Source: Cristatella mucedo (taxonomy: Eukaryota > Bryozoa > Phylactolaemata > Cristatellidae). From it: a DNA stretch of 64,000 bases. The DNA is taken from positions 2,793,001-2,857,000 of the forward strand of contig WPIO01000031.1 in assembly GCA_009760855.2 (NCBI GenBank). Reading direction: 5' to 3'. Made by a program: the position numbers and the translations under genes. Position 1 is the stretch's first letter, and the number at the start of each line of letters is the position of its first letter. Below the pieces are notes generated by a model, which ran no database searches, had not been told where the DNA came from, and saw only the letters and a program-made list of their open reading frames with translations. Positions 35,561 through 46,379 of this stretch are shown piece after piece.

Positions 35561-38280
35561 ACGATTTTGAGGCACCTGAATGAACTGTGAATAGGGGCTA
35601 TTCATTCAGGCGGTCCGTGTTAGTCTCGAATAGACCGGCCACAAAGTTGCAAAAGCGTCGCCCATGGAAGACTAGACAAGTAGGACAATAATTAGTGACG
35701 TTTTTACTGACCTGCTTCTTTCAGACTGCAATCTATAGGTTTCACTCCAAAAGCCTTAAGTTAGAAGCTCAGCATTAGCCTTGAGGAGATCAAGGTTTCG
35801 GATCGTTGAGGCATTGTGGCTGGCTTTCCATCTCCACAAAATATAGTTATGGGACAAAATATTGAATTGTCTTATTGAGAAAATATTATTTAGTGCCAAT
35901 GTAATACCAATATATCGTATTGACATGGTAAACAATATCTATACTATTGCAAAACGTAAGTTAAACGGCAGTTTTTTTAAGTTTAATGTCTTAACAGCAC
36001 TTCTAGAGTTTTGAGTCTGCCCTTATCGGGTAGGTCGTGAACGGCGTAAGTCCGTGCAGCATGTTAAGTGGACACAATTTTATAATTTTCCTTCGATGGT
36101 AATGAAAATATAATGTATTTTTGTAATAACAATAATTGTATATTGTATTGCTTGCTATGATGATGTAAATGCATGGATCGCTAGGTTTGAAAATTGAAAA
36201 TACAATAGCAGTACTAATTTACTATGGTCTGGCTGGCTTTATTTATTAATTTACACATTGCCTCAAATTGTACAAGAAATTGCAGCTAGCGAGCATCAAT
36301 CATTTACCTTATCTTTCTGAGGTTCTCTTGGAGTGTTCACATGTGAAACGAGGTTCTCGGAGCTTGTCTGGATCTGACGTTCGCATAATGCGGAGCGGAA
36401 TTATGATAATTTCAAATCGACACCGTCTTGATCACAAAATAAACGTTTTACCGGAAAGATTGCTATTTTTAAATAATTTTAGGCATAAGGCACAAGAAAA
36501 TCGTATTTCTTACCCACAGACTAAAGTATAGATACGTTACCAGGTGTAATTGAACTGCATCCGCTGTGTCGGTGGGCCACGCAGGTCAGCCACGGTCGAC
36601 CGGAAGACTATGTATCTTGACCTCACATACGTCCGTCTTAGTTGGTACCAGAAACTCCTTCCCGTCCCTTGCCGCCTGGGATTTGTTGGGACTGTTTGTC
36701 CTCCGCCGGCCGCTGACATTAGCAGACCTCTGTTCTTAATAAATAAATAAATTAATTAATAAATTAATCAATTAACTTCAATAACCTGACCGCTTATTGC
36801 ACTCATTAGAAAACCTACGCTCCACGCTCGCTTCGGCCAAGTCTTTGAGGTCTCCCGCGTCTCACCCGATCGCCGCCTGTCGACAGTGCTATTATTGCCA
36901 TTAATTAGGCCTAGGCCTTCATTAGCCACCTGAGCACTTGGCTTTAAATCCCGCTGGCCTAGAGCTTTAAAAAGAAAGCATGGCAGCGTGCACCTGCTGC
37001 GCCTCCTTTTCTGTGCTAGCAATAACGGCACAGGCACTCAGAAGATGTCCTTGAAAGCGACCGCTTGGTCCGAGCGAGGTGTCCTCGCAGCAAAAAAGCC
37101 GCGATCGTTGCTCGGTTAGCAATGTCGCTACAAAGTCAGGGACGCTGACAGCATCAGACACCGTACGCTGCAACTGGCCGATCTTTGGTGACGCAGCAGC
37201 GATGCTGACTCGCAAATGATGAGCCGACTCATCGCGCCGGCACGATATGCGCGAATGCCTCACTCTAACTGAAATTAAGATTCCCAGCGAAGAATAGTTA
37301 AATTCTCTCCAGAGGTGGAAAGTCGCTCCTCTGAACCGCCGAGCTGAACCTCCATTTGAAAGATACTTGCACGCCAAATCCGTTCTTTGTACGGCATGAC
37401 ACAGCGTCAACCATCTTAGTCGCTGCAAATCAATGGATAACCTCTTTTTGTTCTCCGGTTGTCAGCGACGTCGTGTCCGTGGCGTTTCCTGAACCATGGC
37501 GAGGTTCTGTGCTGTTTCCGCGGATATACATTTTCAGTCGCTCTTCAGCGAAGGCATCTGTTATTTTTTAGTGCAAGTGATTCTTTTACAACCTCTCACT
37601 CACGCTACCAGCCTATAGGTCTGGCCTGCAATGAAGACCCTTTGTCTCTCAAGGTGTGTAGAGTAATAGCTGTCGCCGGATAAAGTGAAGAGCTGCGGCA
37701 GAGCATTTTTGGAAAACCTGCTGTAGCCCCGTCAAGTGCCCCACCAGGCCTTTGGTTCGCTGCTTAACCTCAGCTCAGAGGGCGTGGCATGAGTTCGAAG
37801 TCTTCACTACAAAATCCGCTTCGCAGAGGTCTTTTAATATTTAAAGACAATGATAGTTTAACTCCTACTACTATTCTTAGAGTGTTCACTTTTTAACTGT
37901 TGTCAAACTAATAAAAATGGTTTGGTTAGAATCGGCCCCTAACCTTCGCTCTCGGCGCGACTTGGAAGCCGAGCTGAGTCGATGCCGCCTCGGGGAGTTC
38001 CTTTCTGGCATTCTTCGAAGCTTGCTGCCCTCTGCAGAGACGTGCAGCGAAGCGGCGCGCAGTCCGACAAACCTACGGAGCCCCTCTGCGAGGCCGGCGG
38101 CCCCTCGCCTGAAGCCACGTGACCACCCTCGTCCGGGATGGGCTAATGGCGTCCTAGAGGTGCGGAGGGGAATTCCCACGGCAAAAGGAGGCACTTGAGC
38201 GCCTGCTGCCACCGCTCGACCCAGCCCTTTCAGCCATATATGTGAGAGGGGGTCGGCAGTACACGTCCCTTTGGCCTCCT
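35561..38280. other. No supported gene
   Basis: 35800-36530 is AT-rich. 36540-36770 ends in (AATAAAT)n-like sequence after a GC-rich block and may be the end of another retroelement. A 153-codon minus frame (36967-37428) has no recognisable motif. 37890-38270 is GC-rich and open on the minus strand, but its long frame reads into two LINE tails. Confidence 0.4.
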
Positions 38281-38281
38281 T

Positions 38282-38400
38282 AATAATTGTAGTAATAATA
38301 ATAATAGTAATATATTGATATAGCACCATCAGAGAACTGAATCTCTTTATAGGCACTTTACAGATGCTGTATAGAAAGCATTGCCGAATGATTGGTGGTA
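38282..38400 (-). mobile_element. LINE family 1 3' tail
   Basis: AATAATAATAATAGTAATAT then GATATAGCACCATCAGAGAA and CTGAATCTCTTTATAGGCAC. Confidence 0.7.
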
Positions 38401-38429
38401 ACATCCGCAAGCAGCAGACATAGCGTAAG

Positions 38430-38640
38430 CAGGTAATGCAATGTGTTGTATTGCAATGTAATGTAATGCATCTCCGTCTGTAACTCCACAAAGCCACAAA
38501 GACTATATGGGTGCTACGCAGGAGAGTTTTTTATAGCGCACTCACAGCCTGGGCGGCTTTTGGTACGCATCAGGTGGCCAACAGACTTCATCTTGCGCAA
38601 CAATGAGAAAGTGGGCAGCATAGCACAGTACACACATGCA
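38430..38640 (-). mobile_element. LINE family 2 3' end
   Basis: The 3' tail shows ATGTAATGTAATGCA on the plus strand, then TCTGTAACTCCACAAAGCC, ACGCAGGAGAGTTTT and CTTCATCTTGCGCAACAAT, matching 42150-42310. Confidence 0.75.
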
Positions 38641-39081
38641 CACGGAGGATGAATCCCTACGGCTTTGAGCCCGATGACCGCGCGCGACGAGACTGAAAAG
38701 AGCAGACCAAAACTCCCCGTCCGGCGGCGGCACGCGAACCCGGCGCCCCTGCTCGCAGGCTGCGCCGAATGTGGGAGCTTGCGTGCTTAGTTGCGGTGCT
38801 TTACTAAGTCTCGTGCATTTCTCCGCTGCGAAAAAAGCAAATGCCGAGCGTACGCACAGCTTCATTATACACACTAGCTCCCCCTCCTCCCTCCCCCATT
38901 ACTCTACTTCGCTCGCTCGGTTGCGAGCTCCTCTTGCGACGCCGACGGTGATGGAGACGGCGACGGCGAAACAGTTTCGCCCGAGCGACGAGACCGAGCG
39001 ACGGCCGAGCGCCATTGAACAGCAGACCAGCGGGCTGCGACTCGGCGTGTTCTCGCAAATACGATGCCAGACCGGCCGTAA
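38641..39081. other. 3' flank of receptor gene 2
   Basis: GC-rich sequence after the gene 2 stop codon (read on the minus strand). It should hold the 3' UTR; no AATAAA was found. Confidence 0.4.
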
Positions 39082-40753
39082 CTATGCCGAAGACGCTGTC
39101 TTTGAGAGCAGTCTGGATTGAGTAGCTCCGTAATACTTTGTCGTGCTCTTGCCGCCGAGCGTCGTCACGCGTTGTCGCAGAGAGACGAAGATGTCGCGTT
39201 TGCACACGAATGCGGCAAAGACGAAAACCCCTTGCAAGGCGTTCAGAAGGAAGAATACGCAGTACAGCGCCTCTGCGCCAGTGGCGGATGCCAGCACGGC
39301 GACGATCCACAGTATTCCCGTGGAAACGACCAGCTTTACGCTAAGCAGCAGTTTCTCGTTGTGCGAGCTCCTCGCCAACTTCGTCTGCCTCGCGATGATT
39401 GCGAGCTTGACAACCATGAATCCGTAAACGGCGATGTCGATGGATAGAAAAACGCAAAGCGGAGCCATAAACAAGACGAGGTTTCCCAAACGGCTGCCAA
39501 TGAAGCAATCGGGACCGCCGTATTTCGGACGGAAGGTCAGAGAGCGCGCGTCGGCGACGATGCCCAGCGCAGCGAACGCCAGCGGCGCACCCCACCCGAC
39601 GGCGTAGTAGGCCGCTCGCCGGCGCAGCCGCGGTCCCTCTGAGGAGATCTCGAACGACATCGCCCTGGCTATTCCCACCGAGTACATGGCGGTCCAGCCG
39701 AAGGCGGCGACGAGCAGGTAGTGGACGGCCACGGCCAGGGCGGCGCACGTGGCCGGCGACTCGCCGGCCAGAGGACGCAGCAGGAGCAGCAGAAAGGCGA
39801 GGAAGAACGCCAAGCACTGGTTCAGCATCATCTCGCCGGGGAAGCGCCGCAGGTACTTCAGCAGCGCGTAGGCGGCGGCAAACAGAACGAGGCACACCTC
39901 GGACAGACAGAGCGCCGCGGCTGACGCTCGCTGGAGCAGCGCGCATCCGTCAGCGGTCGCGAACGGTGACGACGACGAAGCGGACGACAGGGAGACGCAC
40001 ACGGTGGCCTGCTCGCCGTCGACGGAGTACAGCGGCCAGGCGTAGAGACGCTCTATGCCGCCGCCGACTTCGGCGCTCAGCGACCCGTTCGCCACTGAGA
40101 AATTCGCGTGCCGCTCGACGACGCAGCGAAAGCACCGCGCCGTCGTCTCGCCGTTCAGCAGCACCACCAGAGTGGCGTTCGTGAACGATGCGCCGACAAC
40201 GTCGACGCCGGCCGCCAGTCCAAGGTCGTCCATGAACTCGCACGCAGGCGTCCGGTTCGCCGGCCGACAGGCACCATCGTGCCCGATCGAGTCCGCCAGG
40301 GAGCATGTAGAGCCTTGTCGACCGTCTGCAGCCGACGCGGCCCAATCAAAGCCGGCGAGGTCTTGGCACAGCACGGCGGCGGCCGCACGGTCGGTTGCCG
40401 AAGCCGGTCGGCCCACGGCGGCCACGCAGCGATCCGTGCCGGGAGCAAGGAGAATGGCGAAGCTCGGGGGCGGCAGCCGGCGCGCCATGTGACGTGGCTG
40501 GCACCTCGTCGACAAGGCTTCAGACCGGCCAGCGTTAGCGGCGGCGGCGGCTGAGCACGCCGCGCAGTCGGCGTTCCTGTACGTGGCCGACGCCCTGTAA
40601 GCGTACGCCGTCGGGCCGAACGCGCAGCCGACCCGCCGCCGATCGCCGACCGGCACGCCGTCGGGACAGCGATCCGTGAGGCCTTCCACGCACCGGTGAA
40701 ACGTCGTCAGAGGCAGCTCTGGTGGAGGGGCGTAAGTCAGAGAGCAGGCTCGC
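39082..40753 (-). CDS. Receptor gene 2, exon 3: cysteine-rich ectodomain and 7TM (Methuselah/secretin-like GPCR)
   Basis: Last coding exon: 557 codons including the stop, after a pyrimidine-rich acceptor TTCTTCGCTTCCAG. The spliced protein is 807 residues; exon 3 supplies 252-807. The ectodomain holds the second module (TYRNADCAACS) and a cysteine-rich, N-glycosylated stretch collinear with gene 1 (CFRCVVERHANFSVANGSL against CFSCVVEHYANFSIVNGSL). Seven helices lie at about 527-768 with the same signatures: LRRFPGEMMLNQ, WTAMYSVGIARAMSF, MVVKLAIIARQTK, FVCKRDIF. The cytoplasmic tail differs completely from gene 1. No GPS motif is visible. The exon is extremely GC-rich with mostly G/C third positions, unlike gene 1, although the proteins remain clearly alike. 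A 738-codon open frame runs through the intron to 41298; only the part from 40753 down is exon. Confidence 0.9.
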
Positions 40754-41030
40754 CTGGAAGCGAAGAACGGCGGGTCTTGCCGCCACCGCCGCGAGAGCTC
40801 GGCAGCGTGCGCTGCCCGGCCCGGCGGGGCCGAGTCTCGAGCAGCGGCCGAAACGGCGGCCGCTGAGCGCTCTCTTCCGCCGCCCTCGACGACGACGGCT
40901 CGCGCGCGCTGCGACGGCGTCAGAGTCGCGCTGCGGAAATCGGCGGCAGCGCGAGCTTCAATAGTGCCGCCGCTAGATGGCGCACCGGCGATTCTGGGCC
41001 GGCCAGAGCGCACCGGTCGCCGCCGGCTAC
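40754..41030 (-). other. Receptor gene 2, intron 2 (phase 2), 277 bases
   Basis: Short, GC-rich intron without repeats, bounded by GTAGCC and CTTCCAG. It is open in one frame, so splicing cannot be judged from stops alone. The evidence for removal is the matched phase, the matched protein junction and the long repeat-filled intron at the same place in gene 1. Confidence 0.72.
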
Positions 41031-41271
41031 CTGACGAAATTGAGTGCCGCCTGGCGAGCGTCGCCGGCAGCTGGCGGCGACCGTTCCGACCGCAGCGCCC
41101 CGTCGGCGTCCCGTGCGACGTCGCCATCGACCGGCTGATGTCCGCGGCAGGCGTAGCGCCACAGCCAGGTCGACGTTCGCGGCGGCTTTGCCAGGCCCCA
41201 GCAGAGGGCGCAGTAAGCGTTCCGATACGTGACGCCCGTGTCCTGATCCGTAACTGGAGTGGAGAGTCGAT
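41031..41271 (-). CDS. Receptor gene 2, exon 2: YRN-x-YCA-x-CW module
   Basis: Second coding exon: 241 bases (2 + 79 codons + 2). The acceptor CTATTCCAG precedes 41271; the donor GTCAG|GTAGCC follows 41031. It joins exon 1 as RA-D-RLSTPVT and exon 3 as FV-R-RACSL, in the same phases as gene 1. It encodes TPVTDQDTGVTYRNAYCALC, then TWLWRYACRG and a charged Ala/Asp/Arg-rich linker in place of the Ser-rich linker of gene 1. Codons are strongly G/C-ending. A longer in-frame ORF reaches up to 41518, but the part upstream of the acceptor has no counterpart in gene 1. Confidence 0.83.
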
Positions 41272-41764
41272 CTGGAATAGCCGGCGGCTCCGTCGCATCG
41301 GGAACTGGCGAAGGCACAGTTACCGGGGTTACTCTAGCACACACCCCCCCCCCCGAAGAGGCCGCGCATTTGCAGTTCGACGGCCACCGCTCGATGGTGT
41401 GACGCTGAACAGCCAGTTGCCGAGATGCTTCGAAACTGTCTGCGAGTAACTCGTAGACCCCCCACATCGCAACGACCCACGTAATTGCTAGCGGACCAAA
41501 CATTTCGGCGACAGCCATTGCATGACTGATCGCGCCTGATGCTTGACCTCGCCTCGAATTCTCCTTCTAAGGCAGCCTTACAGCGCCTCTCGTTAGAGGC
41601 ACGCACCGGATGCATCGCGCATGTGTATGCCCGCAAGCCCCGCAGGAAAAGCGGCATGTTCGCATGGGGCGCTGTACAAAAAAAGTCGCTCTTGCCCCGA
41701 GTCGTCGCGACGTTCAGTTTCGTAACGGACAAGCACACGAAAGAAAACTCTCTCTTGCTGCGAG

Positions 41765-42140
41765 GAACAGGTAGACTTTAGCATCTTTCTGAATGCGGTC
41801 AAATTAGGAGATGACGTCAAGGCAGTCGGTCATGAGTTACAAGCCTTAGGAGCATAGCAACTGAACGCCTTCTAGATGTTTCGAGTCCGATAGAGGGGGT
41901 GCAAGCTTCTTCTGACCAAAGTCAGAAGAGCCGGCACTGAGGCGGTCCATAAGAGCCTGGCGGAAAGCAAGCTAAAAGGTTAGCTGATTCAACAGACTCC
42001 GTTATATAGCTATGAAAGAGTCCTTGCTGTTATTCCCTTCCCGCTTCCAACAGGTAGTAAAAGATTGTCTGCTGCAGGTACAAAATGGTGGGAACCAAAC
42101 GGGAGATAAGGAATCTTAAAGTCAACGTGCTGCTTGATAG
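41765..42140 (-). mobile_element. LINE family 1-like fragments
   Basis: AATGCGGTCAAATTAGGAGA, CAAGCCTTAGGAGCATAGC at 41790-41870 and AAGTCAACGTGCTGCTTGAT at 42118 match family 1 C-terminal DNA, in pieces. Confidence 0.5.
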
Positions 42141-42144
42141 GCAG

Positions 42145-43160
42145 CCGCCAGTAATGTAATGTAATGTATTTCCGTCTGTAACTCCACAAAGTCATAAAGA
42201 CCATGTGGGTGTTACGCAGGAGAGTTTTGTATAGCACACTCACAGCCTAAGTGGCTTTCGGTACGCATTCGGTAGCCAACAGACTTCGTCTCACGCAACA
42301 AAGAGAAAGTGGGAAGGATAACAGAGTCAGGAGAGCAGTTGAGGCAGTGAGTAGCATTGAAGTAGCAGCTCAGGACTGCTGAAAAGGATGTGCCATAGTC
42401 GGCAGTAGGAGAGTAGTTGTCGCTGCGTAAGAATTGTGGAAGCGAGTTGCACAGTCTAGGACCTGCAGAGCTAAAGCTTCTGTCGCCAACTGTCTTTAAG
42501 CGGAGGAATGGAACAGCTAATTTATTGTCCACACAGGACCTGAGGGCGGTAACAGGCTGAAACTGATGCAGCAGGTCAGCTTGGTGAGCAATAGTGTAAT
42601 GCGACAGTTGCAACGTTTACGAGCGATAAGCCTTGCTGCCGAGTTGTGTGCCAAATAGAAGCGTCTGGTTGCACTGGCGCAAATACTCGGGAGTCGCGAG
42701 ATACAAAAGTCAAGTCGGGATATCGCGCGTGCATGGGCCAACTTAGTTGTACGTATAAATCTAAGAAAGCCTGAACTTGCGCAAATGTTCCACATGTGAA
42801 AGTAGACAGATTTGACCGTGCAGCTGATGTGCTCACTTAAGTTAGCAGTCATTTCTGAAAAGGACATCTAGATGACGTCCGAAGGCTACAGAAGGTACTT
42901 CAGCTGAGCCGATTTGGAGGGCCAGGCTTTCTACTTTCTGAGTGCAGTTGATTCACCCGTAATTTTCAAATTGGTTTTGCCCTCAATTAATTTGATTAAG
43001 TTACCCGCCATTTGAGTCAGAATGCCAGTGATACATGTTTCAAATGGATCAGAGAAAATCCAGTCTATGCTGCAGCACATGGAAGGGTCGAGGCACAAGC
43101 GGAGCAGGCTTTTTCCTGCATAGAAATGAAAGCCTAGATCTCGCTTTACGATAACATGGG
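42145..43160 (-). mobile_element. LINE family 2, copy with RT C-terminus
   Basis: The 3' tail ATGTAATGTAATGTATT (42155-42171, plus strand) is a (TACAT)n-like end. Then come the conserved 3' UTR and a minus-strand frame with VGDRSFSSAGPRLCNSLPQF, LLRETKSVGYRMRTES and, in a second frame, AHARAISRLDFCISRLPS and HNSAARLIARKRC. It lies in intron 1 of receptor gene 2. Confidence 0.78.
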
Positions 43161-44219
43161 GAAGAAATCCAGGTCCAGAGCTTGAAATTAGTGTATTATG
43201 TTTCCACTGATCGGGTAGCCATTAATTTGATCACCAAAGTGTTGGTAGCCGCGTTGGTGATAGAGACGTGTATATTCTATAAAATCGACTTTTCGATGGT
43301 TATAGAGTTATCGGGTAATTTTGGGAAATTGTAATCTATACTTACAGCAGTATTACTCAGTCGAATACCAGTTGAGAATTCGGAAAATCTCCAGATTCAT
43401 TCTGTAGCTTTCCCGATAAATTTCATGAAAAAGAATAAGCGACCAGCCTTTTGAGTTGGTGTACTTATATCAGCTGGCCTTCAAACGAATTCAATATGCA
43501 GTACAATTTCCAGGTACGGACGAAATCCCAATCGATCAAGCACTGTGATATTTGACCAATGCAACCACGCTTTGCCACAAGTCATTGAGCTCGTATCTTA
43601 TGTCTTTTATCCAGTGTCGATTGTCTGCTACGCGGTTTCCTTCTGCTAATCGGGCTGAATTTGACTATGCACACCGTCTTAAGCCGCCTAGTTCCAATTT
43701 GCATCGGTGCATCTGCTCTTAACGTGAAGCAGCCTCGTGGTTAAGTAACGTCTATTAAGCTGTGCAGTAAAATAATGAATGCTCGTTCTCGCTACGATTC
43801 ACTGCTAGAGTAGCTCAGTCATCCCGGGTTTAAGATGGGTGGTTTTAAAAGGATCCAGAAACGTAAGAGATTTAGATTGCTACACTCTTGCATTGACAAC
43901 TCATTGGAAAAAACTAAAAGGCAGCTCGAACCCGCGCGTCAGACCACGTGACCATCGGAAGTCCCAGAAATAAAATTAAGCGAGAAATCGTGCAACAAGA
44001 GGCTTGTAAAGGCCGCGACGCTAAGGTAGCTTCCGGTTATAGATGGCCTTGACCTAGAACCACGGCCAACCCTGGGAGTGAGCTGTGCTCCCATCGTATC
44101 CTTCAGAATGGGTCGCTGCCTCGGCTCTAAATTAAACTCTTGAGCACATATTGCTGAGTCACTGCCGGCATTTTCCGTCAGTGCACTCAGCATAAGTCTG
44201 TGCAGCAAGAGGCCCTTAC

Positions 44220-44730
44220 CTGCTCGAGGTGCGGCAAAGTCAATGGCGTGAGAACAAGCTTCGGTGACTAATGCGTTAGCATACGATGAAGGGCACGAGG
44301 TCACCATGTAGACGCTGCTTGTAAAGGTTTTGCTGGACGCGCAGACGTAGACATGCTTGGGCAGCTGCTGAAGTCTGTGCGTTGCTGGTGCCGTAAACTT
44401 GTCGCGGCAGCAGCTGCCAAACATACGGCAGTAATCGTGACAGGAGCAGCCGGCAACCAACTCTGGCGTTCGAGAATCTTCCATCGAAGAACAAGAATAC
44501 GCCTTCTGACAGAGGGGGCTGCTCATGCTGCCGGCTTCATCAGATCTATCGCGAGTTTCACTACCAGTACTGATGAAATTGTCTTCTGACGACGAAGCAT
44601 CAATGTCTTGTGGAGTCTCTTTCCGGTCAGAATGATCGCCTTCCTCGCCATGCTCCTGCTGCGAAGCCAAGTTAGGAAGCCCGCAGAGAAGACATGCTTG
44701 AATTACTGCAGAAAAACAAAGGCGGTTCAT
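44220..44730 (-). CDS. Receptor gene 2, exon 1: leader and somatomedin-B domain
   Basis: First coding exon of the paralogous receptor. ATG at 44730; 170 codons plus one base (phase 1) to the donor GCAG|GTAAGG at 44220/44219. Residues 1-23 look like a signal peptide (hydrophobic, ending LASQQ). A long acidic/Ser-rich stretch (24-70) replaces the Val/Thr-rich one of gene 1. Eight cysteines (C74, C80, C95, C97, C101, C107, C108, C130) form the SMB domain with core GCSCHDYCRMFGSCC. SCPSSYANALV follows, as in gene 1. The cysteine positions agree almost residue for residue with gene 1 although most other positions differ. The open frame runs on to 43939 but passes the homologous donor, so those residues are intronic. 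Confidence 0.87.
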
Positions 44731-45954
44731 CTTTTCACTGTAGCATTAGTAACGCCGTAATTTGGACGACATTTTTTAACTTGCTGGGCGGCCGATAACT
44801 TCAATAGTTGAGCAGACGTGCGGCTCTCAAAGGCATAGGACAAAGAGTCAAAAGTCAAAGGTGCAGGCCAAAGTCGGTTGATTTCATCCGATCGCGTTGC
44901 ACACGCACACACACACCAAGTTTGACTCAATGAGACCGGACCTGCAAAGACCAGCGGCGCTGAACAAGCGGAAGGCAAATTTGAAAGCTGTGCCAACAAC
45001 GGTAAACAAGCTTCCGCCAATGTAGGCTTAGCAGGCTAGCTGAATAATGCGGAAGACATTCTGCATGTCATTTCACGCGGATACGTGCACCAGTGTTACG
45101 ACCTGGCAATGTTCAACCCTGAACCAGTTTACACCGTGCTCTCGCCACTCCCAAAATTGGAGCATTTTCAAAGGGGTGAAAACGTTTTTTTGTAAGCTGC
45201 CCTAACGCGAATGGGTGGTTCATGCAGTGCAGTCAACCAGCATCCTGAGTTTTGGCTTAGCAAATGATGCCGCTTCGTAACTGGCGGCCAATCAAGGCTT
45301 AGTAGCGTGCCGAAAGAAGAACGCTTAATCCAAGCGGCGGAAGCCGATGTGTCGCTCGCGCTGCATCTTTTAAGCTCAAGAAGAGTCGTGCCTTGTAGAT
45401 TGCGATGCAGCCAAGCCTGCCTATTAGCGCCATGTTAGGGATCCGTGCCAATTGCCAGTGGCTCGTACGAACCGACGGCCGCTAAGCCAGGGATGCGCGT
45501 AGAAATAGCAGGAAAACTCTAGCCGCTGAGAGAACCGAAAGCGGCACTTATGACCCGATGGCGCTTGCGTAAAGAAGAATACAAGATCAGCGTCTAATGC
45601 ACACTTTTTCAGTACTATTTTAAGCCTCTTCGGCAGAAGAGCTAGCCGCAATCGATGGGTTAACGAACGAGAATTTACATGCAGTTTGCCATGCGAAAAG
45701 ATTTGCAGTTGGCATAGGCATAGCCAAAATCAGGATCGAGCCTGCGAGCCGTAGACCCAAGCGACAAGGCGCTGACGGCCAAAAGGCCTCCACAAATAAG
45801 AGCTGGGATTGCAGTCGTGCTTATGGTGCTTTGTGGTGCATTTCGATACGGTTCGGTGTTGGCGTGGAGCCGGCAGGGCATGCCCCACCACCTCTGCTCA
45901 CTCACTAGATGGGCGGTATTGTTGACTTGTTAGGCATCACAGGTATAGACTGCG
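44731..45954. other. 5' flank of receptor gene 2; no other gene seen
   Basis: Contains the presumed promoter of gene 2. No TATA box or initiator convinces me. Short frames only. Confidence 0.4.
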
Positions 45955-46169
<215 letters not shown>

Positions 46170-46379
46170 CAGCCGTCAGCTCACGTAGCAGCACAGCATC
46201 TGCATTCGCCATACAAGCAGAAGCGGTTGGGCAGCTGGAGATGCGCACGGCGCTCTCGGACGGTGCGATTATGCGATGTCTATTCGCAGTTCCGGCTCTC
46301 AGTAACGGCAGCTCAGACAATCTACTGTTCATCCAGCTATGGGTTTTACTCGAAACTGCGAATCAGTCTGAGAACGAGG

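Larger units (their letters stand above)
41272..44219 (-). other. Receptor gene 2, intron 1 (phase 1)
   Basis: Intron of 2948 bases carrying LINE family 1 fragments (about 41765-41880 and 42085-42140) and a long family 2 copy (42145-43160). The part at 43160-44219 is unique sequence in which I see no exon. Confidence 0.75.

Noticed and set aside
37886..38497. 203-codon minus-strand frame
   Set aside because: Reads through a LINE family 2 end and a family 1 tail; a chimera of repeats.
40760..41298. Upstream part of the 738-codon frame of receptor gene 2
   Set aside because: Spans intron 2 and reads exon 2 in the wrong frame; the paralogue fixes the exon start at 40753.
39118..41449. Plus-strand frames over receptor gene 2
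   Set aside because: Shadows of the GC-rich coding strand.
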